Assembly (NCBI GenBank): GCA_045652465.1
Contig: JAZRUI010000012.1
Location: forward strand, 48,574 to 112,573
Direction of reading: 5' to 3'
Source of the DNA: SIG589 sp045652465
Lineage (GTDB): Bacteria > Bacillota > Clostridia > Oscillospirales > Acutalibacteraceae
DNA: 64,000 nucleotides
The notes under the pieces are model-generated. The model had not been told where the DNA came from. It searched no databases and saw only the letters and a list, made by a program, of their open reading frames with translations. The first letter of the stretch is position 1. Every line of letters begins with the position of its first letter. Below, in pieces: positions 48,325-58,444 of this stretch. The translations under genes were made by a program, and so were the position numbers.

Positions 48325-49530
48325 CTAACCCATCTCCTTTCCATTGAAAATATCAAGCCAAAGCTCAATAATATTATCTTTAGTGTAATTAAGAGCTTTT
48401 TCGCGGGCGCTGTTCCCCATTTTTGCTCTCTTTTCCTCATTTTCCGCCAACTCTTCGAGCGCAGCGGCAAAAGCATTTATATCATTGTCGGCAATTAAGA
48501 GTCCGCTTTCGCTATCATCAATAAGCGCCTTAGGACCAACCCTTACATCAAATGCAACCGCAGGCAATCCGCAAGCGGCAGCCTCGATAATTACCATAGG
48601 CAACGCCTCGGTATAGGAAGACATCGCATAAATTTTAGAAGAAAACATCTCTTCTAACACCTTATCGTGCGGCAGCATACCCGTGAAAACAACATTTTCA
48701 TGAATTCTTAAGGCGCGAGCCTTCGCAATTAAAGCTTCGCGTTCATCGCCGTCACCTATTATTTTAAGGGTCCAATCGGGATGTTTGGCCAAGAACACTT
48801 CCCAAACATCGAGAAGTCGAGAAAAGCCCTTTTCGGGCGAGAAACGACCAACCGCAACAACCTGATTATTGCGAACAATATCGGTTTCCTGCGGCAAATT
48901 CTCAATAAAATTAGGAACGGTAACGCACTTTGTGTAACCGTTACTTCCCTGCATCACATTTTTGATTTCCTCGGTTGTGCCCGGGGTTAAAAGGGCAAAA
49001 TAATCTATATTGGAATACTTGGTTTTAAAATCATCAAGTAGCTTTTTGTCAAATTTATGGTCGCTATGAAGCTGAGCGATTTTCAAAACATTCGCATTGC
49101 CATACTGAGAAAGCAAAACCGAATGCTCATGTCTTGTTGAGATAACAATGCCGCTATCAATTTTAGATACGGCTTTTTTAATGGATTTTTTCTTAAGGTG
49201 CAACACCTTAAAGGCATAAAATACCTCTTTGATTACCTTAAAAGGATTTTTAGAGGCAATGGCAGCCGCAAATTCCTCGCGGTTTGGATGCACATCGGTT
49301 AAATAGGTTATTTTAACGCGCTCATCAAAAAAATACGCAGGCTCACCCAGTCGATAAACGCAAAGAATCTCTACATCATACCCCTTCTCAATAAAAGCGT
49401 TTGCGAGCAAAGAAATGACCATCTCAACCCCGCCATGCTTTAGATGCAAAGAGGTAATGTAAATCTTTTTGCGAGTATCAGATTCGCTGAATGCGTCTGC
49501 TACATATAAATCAATATTCTTTTTAGACAC
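48325..49530 (-). CDS. Family 4 glycosyltransferase
   Basis: A 401-aa GT-B protein. The N-terminal half has YITSLHLKHGGVEMVISLLA; the C-terminal donor half has VAVGRFSPEKGFSRLLDVWE and the GT4 signature YTEALPMVIIEAAACGLPAVAFD. A GTG start follows GGAGG. It is the first gene of the cassette, 82 bp after rpoC and past a hairpin that lacks a T-run, and has no promoter I can identify. Confidence 0.92.
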   Translation of the reverse strand: MSKKNIDLYVADAFSESDTRKKIYITSLHLKHGGVEMVISLLANAFIEKGYDVEILCVYRLGEPAYFFDERVKITYLTDVHPNREEFAAAIASKNPFKVIKEVFYAFKVLHLKKKSIKKAVSKIDSGIVISTRHEHSVLLSQYGNANVLKIAQLHSDHKFDKKLLDDFKTKYSNIDYFALLTPGTTEEIKNVMQGSNGYTKCVTVPNFIENLPQETDIVRNNQVVAVGRFSPEKGFSRLLDVWEVFLAKHPDWTLKIIGDGDEREALIAKARALRIHENVVFTGMLPHDKVLEEMFSSKIYAMSSYTEALPMVIIEAAACGLPAVAFDVRVGPKALIDDSESGLLIADNDINAFAAALEELAENEEKRAKMGNSAREKALNYTKDNIIELWLDIFNGKEMG

Positions 49531-49563
49531 CTGTGCACCTCCAGTTTATAAAACCTTGCAGTA

Positions 49564-49597
49564 CACGGATAACGGCGAATTAACGCCGTTATCCGTG
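49564..49597 (-). other. 14-bp hairpin after rpoC without a T-run
   Basis: CACGGATAACGGCG and CGCCGTTATCCGTG are perfect partners around a 6-base loop. On minus it is followed by TACTGCAAGG, not a T-run, so it is not a standard terminator. Confidence 0.8.
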
Positions 49598-49612
49598 GTC
49601 ACAAAAATGCAA

Positions 49613-52600
49613 TTACTCGGCAATCTCCGAATCATCGGAACGATTGCAATAGTTTAACTCATTTTCCTTCATACCTGTACCGGCAGGAACGAGTTTACCA
49701 ATAATAACATTTTCCTTAAGACCGAAGAGCGGGTCTTCCTTGCCCTTAATAGCGGCATCGGTGAGAACACGAGTGGTCTCCTGGAAGGATGCTGCCGAAA
49801 GGAAGGATTCGGTTGCAAGAGAAGCCTTGGTGATACCAAGGAGGGTGGGTTCATAGGTTGCGGGAACTAAATCAGTCTCGCCTGCAGCGATTCTTGCCAT
49901 AATGGCATCGTTAACTGCATAAACCTCGCCACGCTCATAGGTTGCCTCAGGCAATAACTCTGTGCTGCCCGGATCGGTTATCTTAAGTTTTCTCATCATT
50001 TGTCTAATGATGATTTCGATATGCTTATCGTTGATATCAACACCCTGAGTTCTATATGCGCTCTGGATTTCAGCAATAATATAATCCTGAACTGCTTCCG
50101 GTCCGAGAACCGCAAGAATATCCTTCGGGATGATAGCGCCATCGATGAGCTTATCGCCAGCCTTAACATAATCGCCATCATGAACGCGAACGCGGCTGCC
50201 GAACGGGATTTGCTCCTTGATTTCGGTTGCGGTTTCCTCGTTAGTGATAACAATTACATTGCTGCGCTTCTCTTCAACGATGCGAACGCGACCGCTGATT
50301 TTGCTGATAAGACCGCAATGCTTGGGTGTACGAGCTTCGAAGAGCTCTTCAACACGCGGAAGACCCTGAGTAATATCCTCAGTACTTGCGATACCACCGG
50401 TGTGGAAGGTTCTCATTGTAAGCTGTGTACCGGGTTCACCGATGGACTGAGCAGCGATAATACCAACTGCTTCACCAACGGTTACGGGCTTGCCGAGAGC
50501 AAGGTTTACACCGTAGCACTTCTTACAAATACCGTGCTTGGAATGGCAAGAGAGAATCGAGCGGATAACAACCTTACCCTCTTTTTCACGAAGTGCTTCA
50601 AGTTCAAGCTTCTCAGCCATTGCAGCATTGCGTGTTTTAGCGGTTTTGGCGGTTTCCATCTTGGTCTCAAGAGCCTCAATTTTAGCATTAATTGCATCAA
50701 CCTTAGCGTGAACGATAGCTTCAATCTTGTTAGCATCGTCTTCGTTCATCATCTTGTCAGCCGAAACAATAACTTCGCCTGTTGCCTCATCAACGAAATC
50801 GTTGAGGAGATAACGACCGATAAGACGCTCGGAAAGCGGCTCGATAAGGTGGTTTCCATCCTTAATATCGCCTACTGCAAGACCTTCATTGGTTCCGCAG
50901 TCGTCCTCACGGATAATAACAACCTGAGAAACATCAACAAGACGACGGGTAAGATAACCGGAGTCAGCAGTACGAAGAGCGGTATCGGCAAGTCCCTTAC
51001 GAGCACCACGGGAAGAAATAAAGTACTCAAGTACATTAAGACCTTCACGGTAGTTAGCACGAATCGGAACTTCGATAACTTTACCTGCGGTGTTAGCAAT
51101 AAGTCCGCGCATACCTGCAAGCTGACGAATCTGGCTCATAGAACCACGAGCGCCCGAATCAGCCATCATATAGATGGGATTGAATTCATCAAGGTTGTTG
51201 GTAAGTGCTTTTGCAACATCCTCGGTAACATTGTTCCAAATTTCAATAACCTGACGGCTGCGTTCTTCATCATTGATGAAACCGCGGCGATATTCCTTGG
51301 TTACCTTATCGATTTGCTTTTCAGCATCCGAGATAAGTTCAGCCTTCTGCGGAGGAATAACAGCATCGGTAACGGCAACGGTGATAGCACCTCTTGTGGA
51401 ATATTTAAAGCCGGTAGCCTTAATTTTATCGAGAACGATAGCAGCCTTGCTGGTGCCAAGAACGCGGATGCAGCGGTCAATAATCTTACCTAACTGCTTC
51501 TTGCCAATCTTGTTAACCTCGCCGTTAGGCTTGTAGGGAGAGATTTCGAGATCGAGCTCATGACCCTCAACTGTACGGTCAACATAGCCTAACTGCTGCG
51601 GGATGGATTCATTGAAGATAATGAAACCAACGGTTGCATCAACAATTCTGGTGATGGGTGTTCCATCAGCCTTTTCGCCGCTCATACGAACCTTAATGGG
51701 TGCGTGGAGACCAACAACACCATCATTATAAGCCATAACAGCCTCGTTCTTATCGCGGAATACCTTGCCTGCGCCCGGCTCATCATTTTTAACGATGGTG
51801 AGATAGTAAGAACCGAGAACCATATCCTGAGTCGGAACGGCAACGGGCTTACCATCGGAAGGCTTAAGCAGGTTGTTTGCGGCAAGCATAAGGAAGCGAG
51901 CCTCAGCCTGTGCTTCAGCGGAAAGCGGAACATGAACCGCCATCTGGTCGCCGTCGAAGTCGGCGTTGTAAGCGGTACAAACAAGCGGATGGAGCTTAAG
52001 AGCACGACCCTCAACAAGTACAGGCTCGAATGCCTGAATACCTAAACGGTGAAGTGTAGGTGCACGGTTGAGGAGAACGGGATGCTCCTTAATAACGGTT
52101 TCAAGCGCATCCCAAACCTCGGTGCCTGCGCGCTCAACCATCTTTCTTGCAGTCTTGATGTTGGAAACGGCATTGGTTTCAACAAGACGCTTCATAACGA
52201 AGGGCTTGAAGAGCTCAATAGCCATCTCCTTCGGGAGACCGCACTGATACATCTTAAGTTCAGGACCAACAACGATAACCGAACGGCCGGAATAGTCAAC
52301 ACGCTTACCAAGAAGGGTCTGACGGAAGCGACCCTGCTTACCCTTAAGCATATCGGAAAGCGACTTAAATGCGCGGTTGTTGGGACCGGTAACGGGTTTA
52401 CCGCGACGGCCGTTATCGATAAGAGCATCAACTGCTTCTTGGAGCATTCTCTTCTCGTTGCGAACGATGATATCGGGAGCGCCGAGTTCGAGAAGTCTCT
52501 TTAAACGGTTGTTACGGTTAATAACTCTACGATAGAGGTCGTTAAGGTCGCTGGTAGCGAAACGACCGCCATCGAGCTGTACCATCGGGCGAAGTTCAGG

Positions 52601-53302
52601 CGGAATAACCGGTAGAACATCGAGAATCATCCATTCAGGACGGTTGCCCGAAAGTCTGAATGCCTCAAGAACCTCTAAACGCTTGAAAATACGAACGCGC
52701 TTTTGGCCTGCGGCAGTTTCAAGTTCAGCCTTTAACTCTTCGCAAACCTTATCAAGGTCGATTTCGGAAAGAAGCTTCTTGATAGCCTCAGCGCCCATTC
52801 CGGCATCGAAATCATCCTCATATTTTTCGCGCATATCGCGATACTGCTTTTCGGTTAAAAGCTGGTTCTTCTCAAGCGGAGTGTTACCGGGGTCGGTAAC
52901 AATATACTGAGAGAAATATAAAACCTGCTCAAGGAGTTTGGGCGAAACATCGAGTGCTAAGCCCATTCTCGAAGGAATAGTTTTATAATACCAAATGTGG
53001 GATACGGGAGCAGCGAGTTCAATAGAACCCATACGCTCACGACGAACCTTTGCGCGTGTAACCTCAACACCGCAGCGTTCGCATATCTTGCCCTTATAGC
53101 GGATACGCTTATACTTACCGCAGTGGCATTCCCAGTCCTTTGTGGGTCCAAAAATGCGCTCGCAGAAAAGTCCGCCCGGTTCGGGTTTTAAGGTTCTATA
53201 GTTGATGGTTTCGGGTTTGGTAACCTCACCATGCGACCAACTTCTGATTTGGTCCGGAGAAGCAAGTCCGATTTTTATAGATTCAAATTCAATATCTGCC
53301 AT
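49613..53302 (-). CDS. rpoC: DNA-directed RNA polymerase subunit beta'
   Basis: The 1229-aa catalytic subunit. It has the N-terminal zinc site CHCGKYKR and CERCGVEV, the catalytic NADFDGDQMAVH, the bridge-helix region, the second Cys set CHSKHGICKKC, and the switch-region segment TGGIASTEDITQGLPRVEELFE. It starts 14 bp after rpoB. Confidence 0.99.
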   Translation of the reverse strand: MADIEFESIKIGLASPDQIRSWSHGEVTKPETINYRTLKPEPGGLFCERIFGPTKDWECHCGKYKRIRYKGKICERCGVEVTRAKVRRERMGSIELAAPVSHIWYYKTIPSRMGLALDVSPKLLEQVLYFSQYIVTDPGNTPLEKNQLLTEKQYRDMREKYEDDFDAGMGAEAIKKLLSEIDLDKVCEELKAELETAAGQKRVRIFKRLEVLEAFRLSGNRPEWMILDVLPVIPPELRPMVQLDGGRFATSDLNDLYRRVINRNNRLKRLLELGAPDIIVRNEKRMLQEAVDALIDNGRRGKPVTGPNNRAFKSLSDMLKGKQGRFRQTLLGKRVDYSGRSVIVVGPELKMYQCGLPKEMAIELFKPFVMKRLVETNAVSNIKTARKMVERAGTEVWDALETVIKEHPVLLNRAPTLHRLGIQAFEPVLVEGRALKLHPLVCTAYNADFDGDQMAVHVPLSAEAQAEARFLMLAANNLLKPSDGKPVAVPTQDMVLGSYYLTIVKNDEPGAGKVFRDKNEAVMAYNDGVVGLHAPIKVRMSGEKADGTPITRIVDATVGFIIFNESIPQQLGYVDRTVEGHELDLEISPYKPNGEVNKIGKKQLGKIIDRCIRVLGTSKAAIVLDKIKATGFKYSTRGAITVAVTDAVIPPQKAELISDAEKQIDKVTKEYRRGFINDEERSRQVIEIWNNVTEDVAKALTNNLDEFNPIYMMADSGARGSMSQIRQLAGMRGLIANTAGKVIEVPIRANYREGLNVLEYFISSRGARKGLADTALRTADSGYLTRRLVDVSQVVIIREDDCGTNEGLAVGDIKDGNHLIEPLSERLIGRYLLNDFVDEATGEVIVSADKMMNEDDANKIEAIVHAKVDAINAKIEALETKMETAKTAKTRNAAMAEKLELEALREKEGKVVIRSILSCHSKHGICKKCYGVNLALGKPVTVGEAVGIIAAQSIGEPGTQLTMRTFHTGGIASTEDITQGLPRVEELFEARTPKHCGLISKISGRVRIVEEKRSNVIVITNEETATEIKEQIPFGSRVRVHDGDYVKAGDKLIDGAIIPKDILAVLGPEAVQDYIIAEIQSAYRTQGVDINDKHIEIIIRQMMRKLKITDPGSTELLPEATYERGEVYAVNDAIMARIAAGETDLVPATYEPTLLGITKASLATESFLSAASFQETTRVLTDAAIKGKEDPLFGLKENVIIGKLVPAGTGMKENELNYCNRSDDSEIAE

Positions 53303-53316
53303 TCTATTGCCCTCCG

Positions 53317-56300
53317 TTAGTTATTTTCATCAAAGTCGTAAGAATCATAGGATTCTTCGGCTGTTTCAACAATGTCATCACCGTTTTCATCCTGAAGACC
53401 AAAGCCTGTAAGGTCATCGGCTACTGCGCCGCCATCAAGCTCGGGATCATAAACAGGAGCGGAAAGTCCGATATCATCGTCATCCTCGAAGTTTTGCTTA
53501 AGGTCGATTTCCTGCTTGTCAGCATCAAGAACCTTAATGTCAAGACCGAGCGACTGAAGTTCCTTAATAAGAACCTTGAACGATTCGGGAACGCCTGCCT
53601 TGGGAACATTCTCACCCTTAACGATGGCTTCATAAGTCTTAACACGACCTACGATATCATCCGACTTAACGGTAAGGATTTCCTGAAGTGTATAAGCAGC
53701 GCCGTAAGCTTCAAGAGCCCAAACTTCCATTTCACCGAAGCGCTGACCACCGAACTGTGCCTTACCACCCAAGGGCTGCTGAGTAACCAGCGAGTAAGGA
53801 CCGGTAGAACGAGCGTGAATCTTATCATCAACGAGGTGATGGAGCTTGAGATAATACATATAACCAACGGTTACTCGATTATCGAAGGGCTCACCGGTAC
53901 GACCATCGAACAACTGGGTCTTACCATCTTCATTATAGCCTGCCTGCTTGAGACACTCTCTAATGTCGGACTCATGTGCACCGTCAAATACGGGGGTGCA
54001 AACCTTCCAGCCGAGAGCCTTTGCGGCATAGCCGAGATGAACCTCAAGAACCTGTCCGATATTCATACGGGAAGGAACGCCGAGGGGGTTAAGAACGATG
54101 TCAAGCGGAGTACCATCGGGTAAGAAAGGCATATCCTCGCTGGGAAGAATTCTGGAAACAACACCCTTATTACTGTGACGACCTGCCATCTTATCGCCGA
54201 CAGAAATCTTACGCTTCTGAGCGATATAGCAACGAACAACAAGGTTAACGCCGGGGCTGAGTTCAGCCGAGTTCTCTCTCGAGAATACCTTAACATCTAC
54301 GATAGTACCGTATTCACCGTGGGGAACACGGAGAGAAGTATCGCGCACTTCCCTAGCCTTTTCGCCGAAGATTGCGCGAAGGAGGCGCTCTTCAGCAGTA
54401 AGCTCGGTTTCACCCTTGGGTGTTACCTTACCAACGAGAATGTCGCCTGCGGTTACCTCAGCGCCGATACGGATAATACCGCGCTCATCGAGGTCCTTAA
54501 GTGCATCTTCGCCGACATTGGGAATGTCACGAGTGATTTCTTCGGGTCCAAGCTTGGTGTCGCGAGCTTCGATTTCATACTCCTCAATGTGAATAGAGGT
54601 GTACATATCTTCGCGAACAAGCTTCTGGTTGATAAGAACAGCGTCTTCGTAGTTATAGCCTTCCCAGGTCATAAATCCGATAAGAGCGTTCTTACCAAGG
54701 CTGATTTCGCCGTTGCTGGTTGCAGGACCATCGGCAATAACTTCGCCCTTGACAACTTCCTGACCAACCTCAACGATAGGCTTCTGGTTGATGCAGGTGC
54801 CATGGTTGGAGCGCAAGAACTTAATGAGCGAATACTCATCAATTTCGCCATCCTTAGTGCGAATCTTAATAGAATCAGCCGAAACATAGGAAACAGTACC
54901 TGCGCGTGCTGCTAAAACAACAACGCCGGAGTCAACTGCTGCCTTGTATTCCATACCGGTACCAACAATGGGGTTCTCGGTGCGGAGAAGCGGAACAGCC
55001 TGCTTCTGCATGTTCGAGCCCATGAGAGCACGGTTGGTATCATCATTTTCAAGGAACGGAATCATTGCGGTTGCAACAGAAACAACCATCTTGGGCGAAA
55101 CATCCATAAGGTCAACGCGGGATGCCTCGATTTCAAGGAAGTTATCGCGGGAACGAGCATTAACCTTTGCGTTGATGAAGCGACCATCATCATCGAGAGG
55201 TTCGTTAGCCTGAGCAACGATATACTCATCTTCCTCATCAGCGGTTAGGTAAACAACATCGTCTAAAACGCGGCCGTTAACCTTGTCAACCTTGCGGAAG
55301 GGAGTTTCGATAAAGCCGTAGTCATTAATACGGGCGAAAGTTGCAAGATAAGAAATAAGACCAATGTTCGGACCTTCGGGAGTTTCAATCGGGCACATGC
55401 GGCCGTAATGAGTATAGTGAACGTCACGAACCTCGAAGCTTGCGCGGTCACGCGAAAGACCACCAGGGCCTAAAGCGGAAAGACGACGCTTATGGGTAAG
55501 CTCGGAGAGCGGATTGGTTTGGTCCATAAACTGCGAAAGCGGAGAAGAACCAAAGAATTCCTTAATTGCAGCAACAACAGGACGGATGTTGATAAGCGAC
55601 TGAGGAGTTACTATATCGGTATCCTGTGCCTGAAGGGTCATCTTTTCTCTAACAACGCGCTCCATGCGGGCGAAGCCAACGCGGAACTGGTTTTGTAAGA
55701 GCTCGCCTACCGAACGGATACGGCGGTTACCGAGGTGGTCGATGTCATCAACGGTTCCGATATCGTGGGAAAGGCCGAGAATATAGTTGATGGATGCTAA
55801 AATATCATCAATGGTAATATGTTTGGGGATGAGGTCATCAATGCTGTTCTTAATTGCAGCCTTGATATCCTCGGTGGAATCATTGTTCTCGAGGATTGCG
55901 CGAAGAACGGGGAAAGAAACCCATTCGCCAACGCCAAGCTCCTCAACATCAAAATCAACGAAGTCCTTAATATCAACCATAAGGTTGGATAAAACCTTAA
56001 CCTCGCTGCGGTTGCCCTCGGCATCCATGATATCGAGATAAACGGCGCCAACGCCCTTCTTCTGAATCTCATATGCCTTATCCTTATTGAGGAGTTCACC
56101 GGCTTCAGCGATGATCTCACCTGTCATAGGATCGGCAACGGGACGCGAAAGAGTCTTTCCGTTAATACGAAGAGCAAGAGCGAACTTCTTATTATATTTA
56201 TAGCGGCCTACGCGAGAAAGGTCATATCTGCGGGTATCGAAGAAGAGCTGCTCAAGGTGAGCCTTTGCACCATCAACGGTTGCGGGCTCGCCGGGACGAA

Positions 56301-57042
56301 GCTTCTTATAAACCTCGATAAGTGCATCATCGGTATTAGCGGTGCTATCCTTCTCGAAGGTGTTTTCGAGTTTAACATCAACGCCGAGAATCTCTTCGAT
56401 TTCATTGTTGGTAGCAAGCGCATAATCGGAAATACCGCCGATAGCACGGATGAAGGTTGTAAGAGGAAGCTTGCGGTTCTTATCGATTCTTACATATATA
56501 ACATCACTTTGGTCGGTTTCATACTCAAGCCATGCACCACGGTTGGGTATGATTGTAGAGAGGAACAACTTTCTACCGCTGCGTTCCTCACGTTTGAAGT
56601 CATAATAGGCACCGGGAGAACGAACGAGCTGAGAAACAACTGCACGCTCCGCACCGTTGATAACGAATGTTCCCGACTCAGTCATAAGCGGGAAATCGCC
56701 CATAAATACTTCGCTTTCTTTAATTTCACCGGTTTCCTTATTGTAAAGCTGGGTTAACACACGCAAGGGTGCTGCATATGTTGTATCGCGGGCTTTACAC
56801 TCGGTAACACTATACTTGGGTTGCTCGTCAAAGCGATAATCGATAAATCTTAATTCAAGATTACCGGTGTAATCTGTGATGGAAGACATATCTTTAAAGA
56901 CTTCCTTCAATCCTTCTTCGACAAACCACTTGTATGAGTCTTTCTGCACCTCAATGAGGTTAGGCATATCGATAACCTCTTTGATTTTAGAAAAGCTCAT
57001 TCTCTCGTTTTTACCGAGCTTTACAGGTTTAACCTCGACCAT
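53317..57042 (-). CDS. rpoB: DNA-directed RNA polymerase subunit beta
   Basis: The 1241-aa beta subunit. The rifampicin region reads SQFMDQTNPLSELTHKRRLS; the C-terminal motif GGKAQFGGQRFGEMEVWALE and an acidic tail of ~70 residues are present. AAGGAG lies about 12 bases ahead of the ATG, a long spacing. Unusually for the region, no rplJ-rplL genes lie upstream; it has its own promoter at 57186-57214. Confidence 0.99.
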   Translation of the reverse strand: MVEVKPVKLGKNERMSFSKIKEVIDMPNLIEVQKDSYKWFVEEGLKEVFKDMSSITDYTGNLELRFIDYRFDEQPKYSVTECKARDTTYAAPLRVLTQLYNKETGEIKESEVFMGDFPLMTESGTFVINGAERAVVSQLVRSPGAYYDFKREERSGRKLFLSTIIPNRGAWLEYETDQSDVIYVRIDKNRKLPLTTFIRAIGGISDYALATNNEIEEILGVDVKLENTFEKDSTANTDDALIEVYKKLRPGEPATVDGAKAHLEQLFFDTRRYDLSRVGRYKYNKKFALALRINGKTLSRPVADPMTGEIIAEAGELLNKDKAYEIQKKGVGAVYLDIMDAEGNRSEVKVLSNLMVDIKDFVDFDVEELGVGEWVSFPVLRAILENNDSTEDIKAAIKNSIDDLIPKHITIDDILASINYILGLSHDIGTVDDIDHLGNRRIRSVGELLQNQFRVGFARMERVVREKMTLQAQDTDIVTPQSLINIRPVVAAIKEFFGSSPLSQFMDQTNPLSELTHKRRLSALGPGGLSRDRASFEVRDVHYTHYGRMCPIETPEGPNIGLISYLATFARINDYGFIETPFRKVDKVNGRVLDDVVYLTADEEDEYIVAQANEPLDDDGRFINAKVNARSRDNFLEIEASRVDLMDVSPKMVVSVATAMIPFLENDDTNRALMGSNMQKQAVPLLRTENPIVGTGMEYKAAVDSGVVVLAARAGTVSYVSADSIKIRTKDGEIDEYSLIKFLRSNHGTCINQKPIVEVGQEVVKGEVIADGPATSNGEISLGKNALIGFMTWEGYNYEDAVLINQKLVREDMYTSIHIEEYEIEARDTKLGPEEITRDIPNVGEDALKDLDERGIIRIGAEVTAGDILVGKVTPKGETELTAEERLLRAIFGEKAREVRDTSLRVPHGEYGTIVDVKVFSRENSAELSPGVNLVVRCYIAQKRKISVGDKMAGRHSNKGVVSRILPSEDMPFLPDGTPLDIVLNPLGVPSRMNIGQVLEVHLGYAAKALGWKVCTPVFDGAHESDIRECLKQAGYNEDGKTQLFDGRTGEPFDNRVTVGYMYYLKLHHLVDDKIHARSTGPYSLVTQQPLGGKAQFGGQRFGEMEVWALEAYGAAYTLQEILTVKSDDIVGRVKTYEAIVKGENVPKAGVPESFKVLIKELQSLGLDIKVLDADKQEIDLKQNFEDDDDIGLSAPVYDPELDGGAVADDLTGFGLQDENGDDIVETAEESYDSYDFDENN

Positions 57043-57185
57043 AGGCTTTAATCACTCCTTAATATACTAAACGGAAAAAGAACCCTTTTTCGGTCAAATA
57101 GGCTTTAACAGTGACTTTTTCGCACTTTTTAAACAAGCGTTCGCCTGCAAAAGGCGCATAAAAACCCACTATTAAGCAGTGTACT

Positions 57186-57214
57186 ATTATAATCTAAAAA
57201 GTCAAACCTGTCAA
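57186..57214 (-). promoter_or_regulatory. Consensus SigA promoter of rpoB-rpoC
   Basis: Minus strand TTGACA (57209-57214), 17 bp, TATAAT (57186-57191). The leader of about 135 nt (57043-57180) contains a GAAAAAG/CTTTTTC hairpin shortly ahead of the ribosome site. This accounts for the 292-bp gap between prfB and rpoB together with the prfB terminator. Confidence 0.85.
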
Positions 57215-57234
57215 GAGAAATTTTGGTAAAAAAA

Positions 57235-57272
57235 TAAAAAGCAACTTTTTTATACAAAAAGCTGCTTTTTAA
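57235..57272 (-). terminator. Terminator of prmA-prfB
   Basis: AAAAAGCAGCTTTTT pairs with AAAAAGTTGCTTTTT on minus (G-T pairs allowed) and runs into T-rich sequence, 65 bp after the prfB stop. Confidence 0.75.
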
Positions 57273-57334
57273 GACAAAAATACGGTCTATTTTCGTTATG
57301 TTATATACATATATATAACGGAGTGTTGCGAAAA

Positions 57335-58441
57335 TTACTTTTCGGCGTTCATTTTTAAATATGCGTTTATGAAACCATCAATATCGCCATTCATAACAGC
57401 GCCGATATTTCCCGATTCGAAACCCGTTCTATGGTCTTTTGCCAAGGTATAAGGCATAAAGACATAGGAACGAATTTGCGAACCCCATGCAATTTCCTTT
57501 TGAACGCCCTTAATATCCTCTATTTTATCGAGATGCTCGCGCTCTTTAATCTCGATAAGCTTGGATTTAAGCATCTTCATCGCAACCTCTCGGTTTTGAT
57601 GCTGACTGCGCTCGTTTTGGCAAGCAACAACGATACCTGTGGGTATATGGGTTATGCGGATTGCCGATTCGGTTTTATTAACATGCTGTCCGCCTGCGCC
57701 GCCCGAACGATAGGTATCAACCTTTAAATCATCTTCCTTAATGTCAATATTGGTATCACCATCGATTTCAGGCATAACCTCTAATGATGCAAATGAAGTG
57801 TGGCGCCTGCCCGAAGAATCAAAGGGAGAAATGCGAACCAAACGATGAACGCCGTTCTCGCTCTTTAAATATCCATAAGCATTTACGCCCTCAATAAGCA
57901 AAACCGCGCTCTTAAGGCCAGCTTCATCGCCATCAAGAAAGTCAATCATCTTAACCGAGAAGCCGTGGCGCTCGCCCCAATGGGTGTACATTCTAACCAG
58001 CATTTCGTTCCAATCCTGCGCTTCGGTTCCGCCTGCGCCTGCATGGAAGGTTAAAATTGCGTTTTTAGAATCATATTCTCCCGAAAGAAGGGTTTCGAGT
58101 CGTTGCTCTTCAAGTTTGGTGCAAAAGGAATCGACACCCTCGGTTACTTCATCCAAGAGAGATAAGTCCTCTTCCTCGTTTGCAAGTTCTATTAAGGTTA
58201 GGGTGTCCTCAAACAAAGAGCAAAGCGAGTTATATTTTTCAATCTTAGCCTTGAGCTGGCTCGTTTTTTGGAGAATCTTTTGGGAATTCTCAAGGTCATC
58301 CCAAAAGCCCTCCCCTGCTGCCTGATTTTCAAGGACTTCAACCTCGGCAATAACGCTGTCGAGTTTAAGGGCATCCTTAAGGTCATCAAGCTCCGGGCGC
58401 ATACCCTCAAGCTTTAATTTCAATTCTTCAAATTCTAACAT
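57335..58441 (-). CDS. prfB: Peptide chain release factor 2
   Basis: RF2 recognises UAA and UGA stop codons. The 368-aa protein has the anticodon-like SPF at 205-207 and GGQ at 250-252. The N-terminal ~25 codons, where many bacteria keep a UGA-dependent +1 frameshift, are in one open frame here (DALKLDSV), so no frameshift control is present. It lies 3 bp after prmA. Confidence 0.97.
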   Translation of the reverse strand: MLEFEELKLKLEGMRPELDDLKDALKLDSVIAEVEVLENQAAGEGFWDDLENSQKILQKTSQLKAKIEKYNSLCSLFEDTLTLIELANEEEDLSLLDEVTEGVDSFCTKLEEQRLETLLSGEYDSKNAILTFHAGAGGTEAQDWNEMLVRMYTHWGERHGFSVKMIDFLDGDEAGLKSAVLLIEGVNAYGYLKSENGVHRLVRISPFDSSGRRHTSFASLEVMPEIDGDTNIDIKEDDLKVDTYRSGGAGGQHVNKTESAIRITHIPTGIVVACQNERSQHQNREVAMKMLKSKLIEIKEREHLDKIEDIKGVQKEIAWGSQIRSYVFMPYTLAKDHRTGFESGNIGAVMNGDIDGFINAYLKMNAEK

Positions 58442-58444
58442 AAA

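Noticed and set aside
49564..49597. Hairpin considered as the rpoC rho-independent terminator
   Set aside because: No T-run follows on the minus strand; reported as an unusual hairpin instead.
50000..51493. Plus-strand 497-aa reading frame
   Set aside because: Antisense to rpoC. Codon bias of highly expressed genes leaves stop-free complements; no ribosome site, promoter or family similarity.
53494..54915. Long plus-strand frames opposite rpoB
   Set aside because: Shadows of the conserved rpoB frame without ribosome sites.
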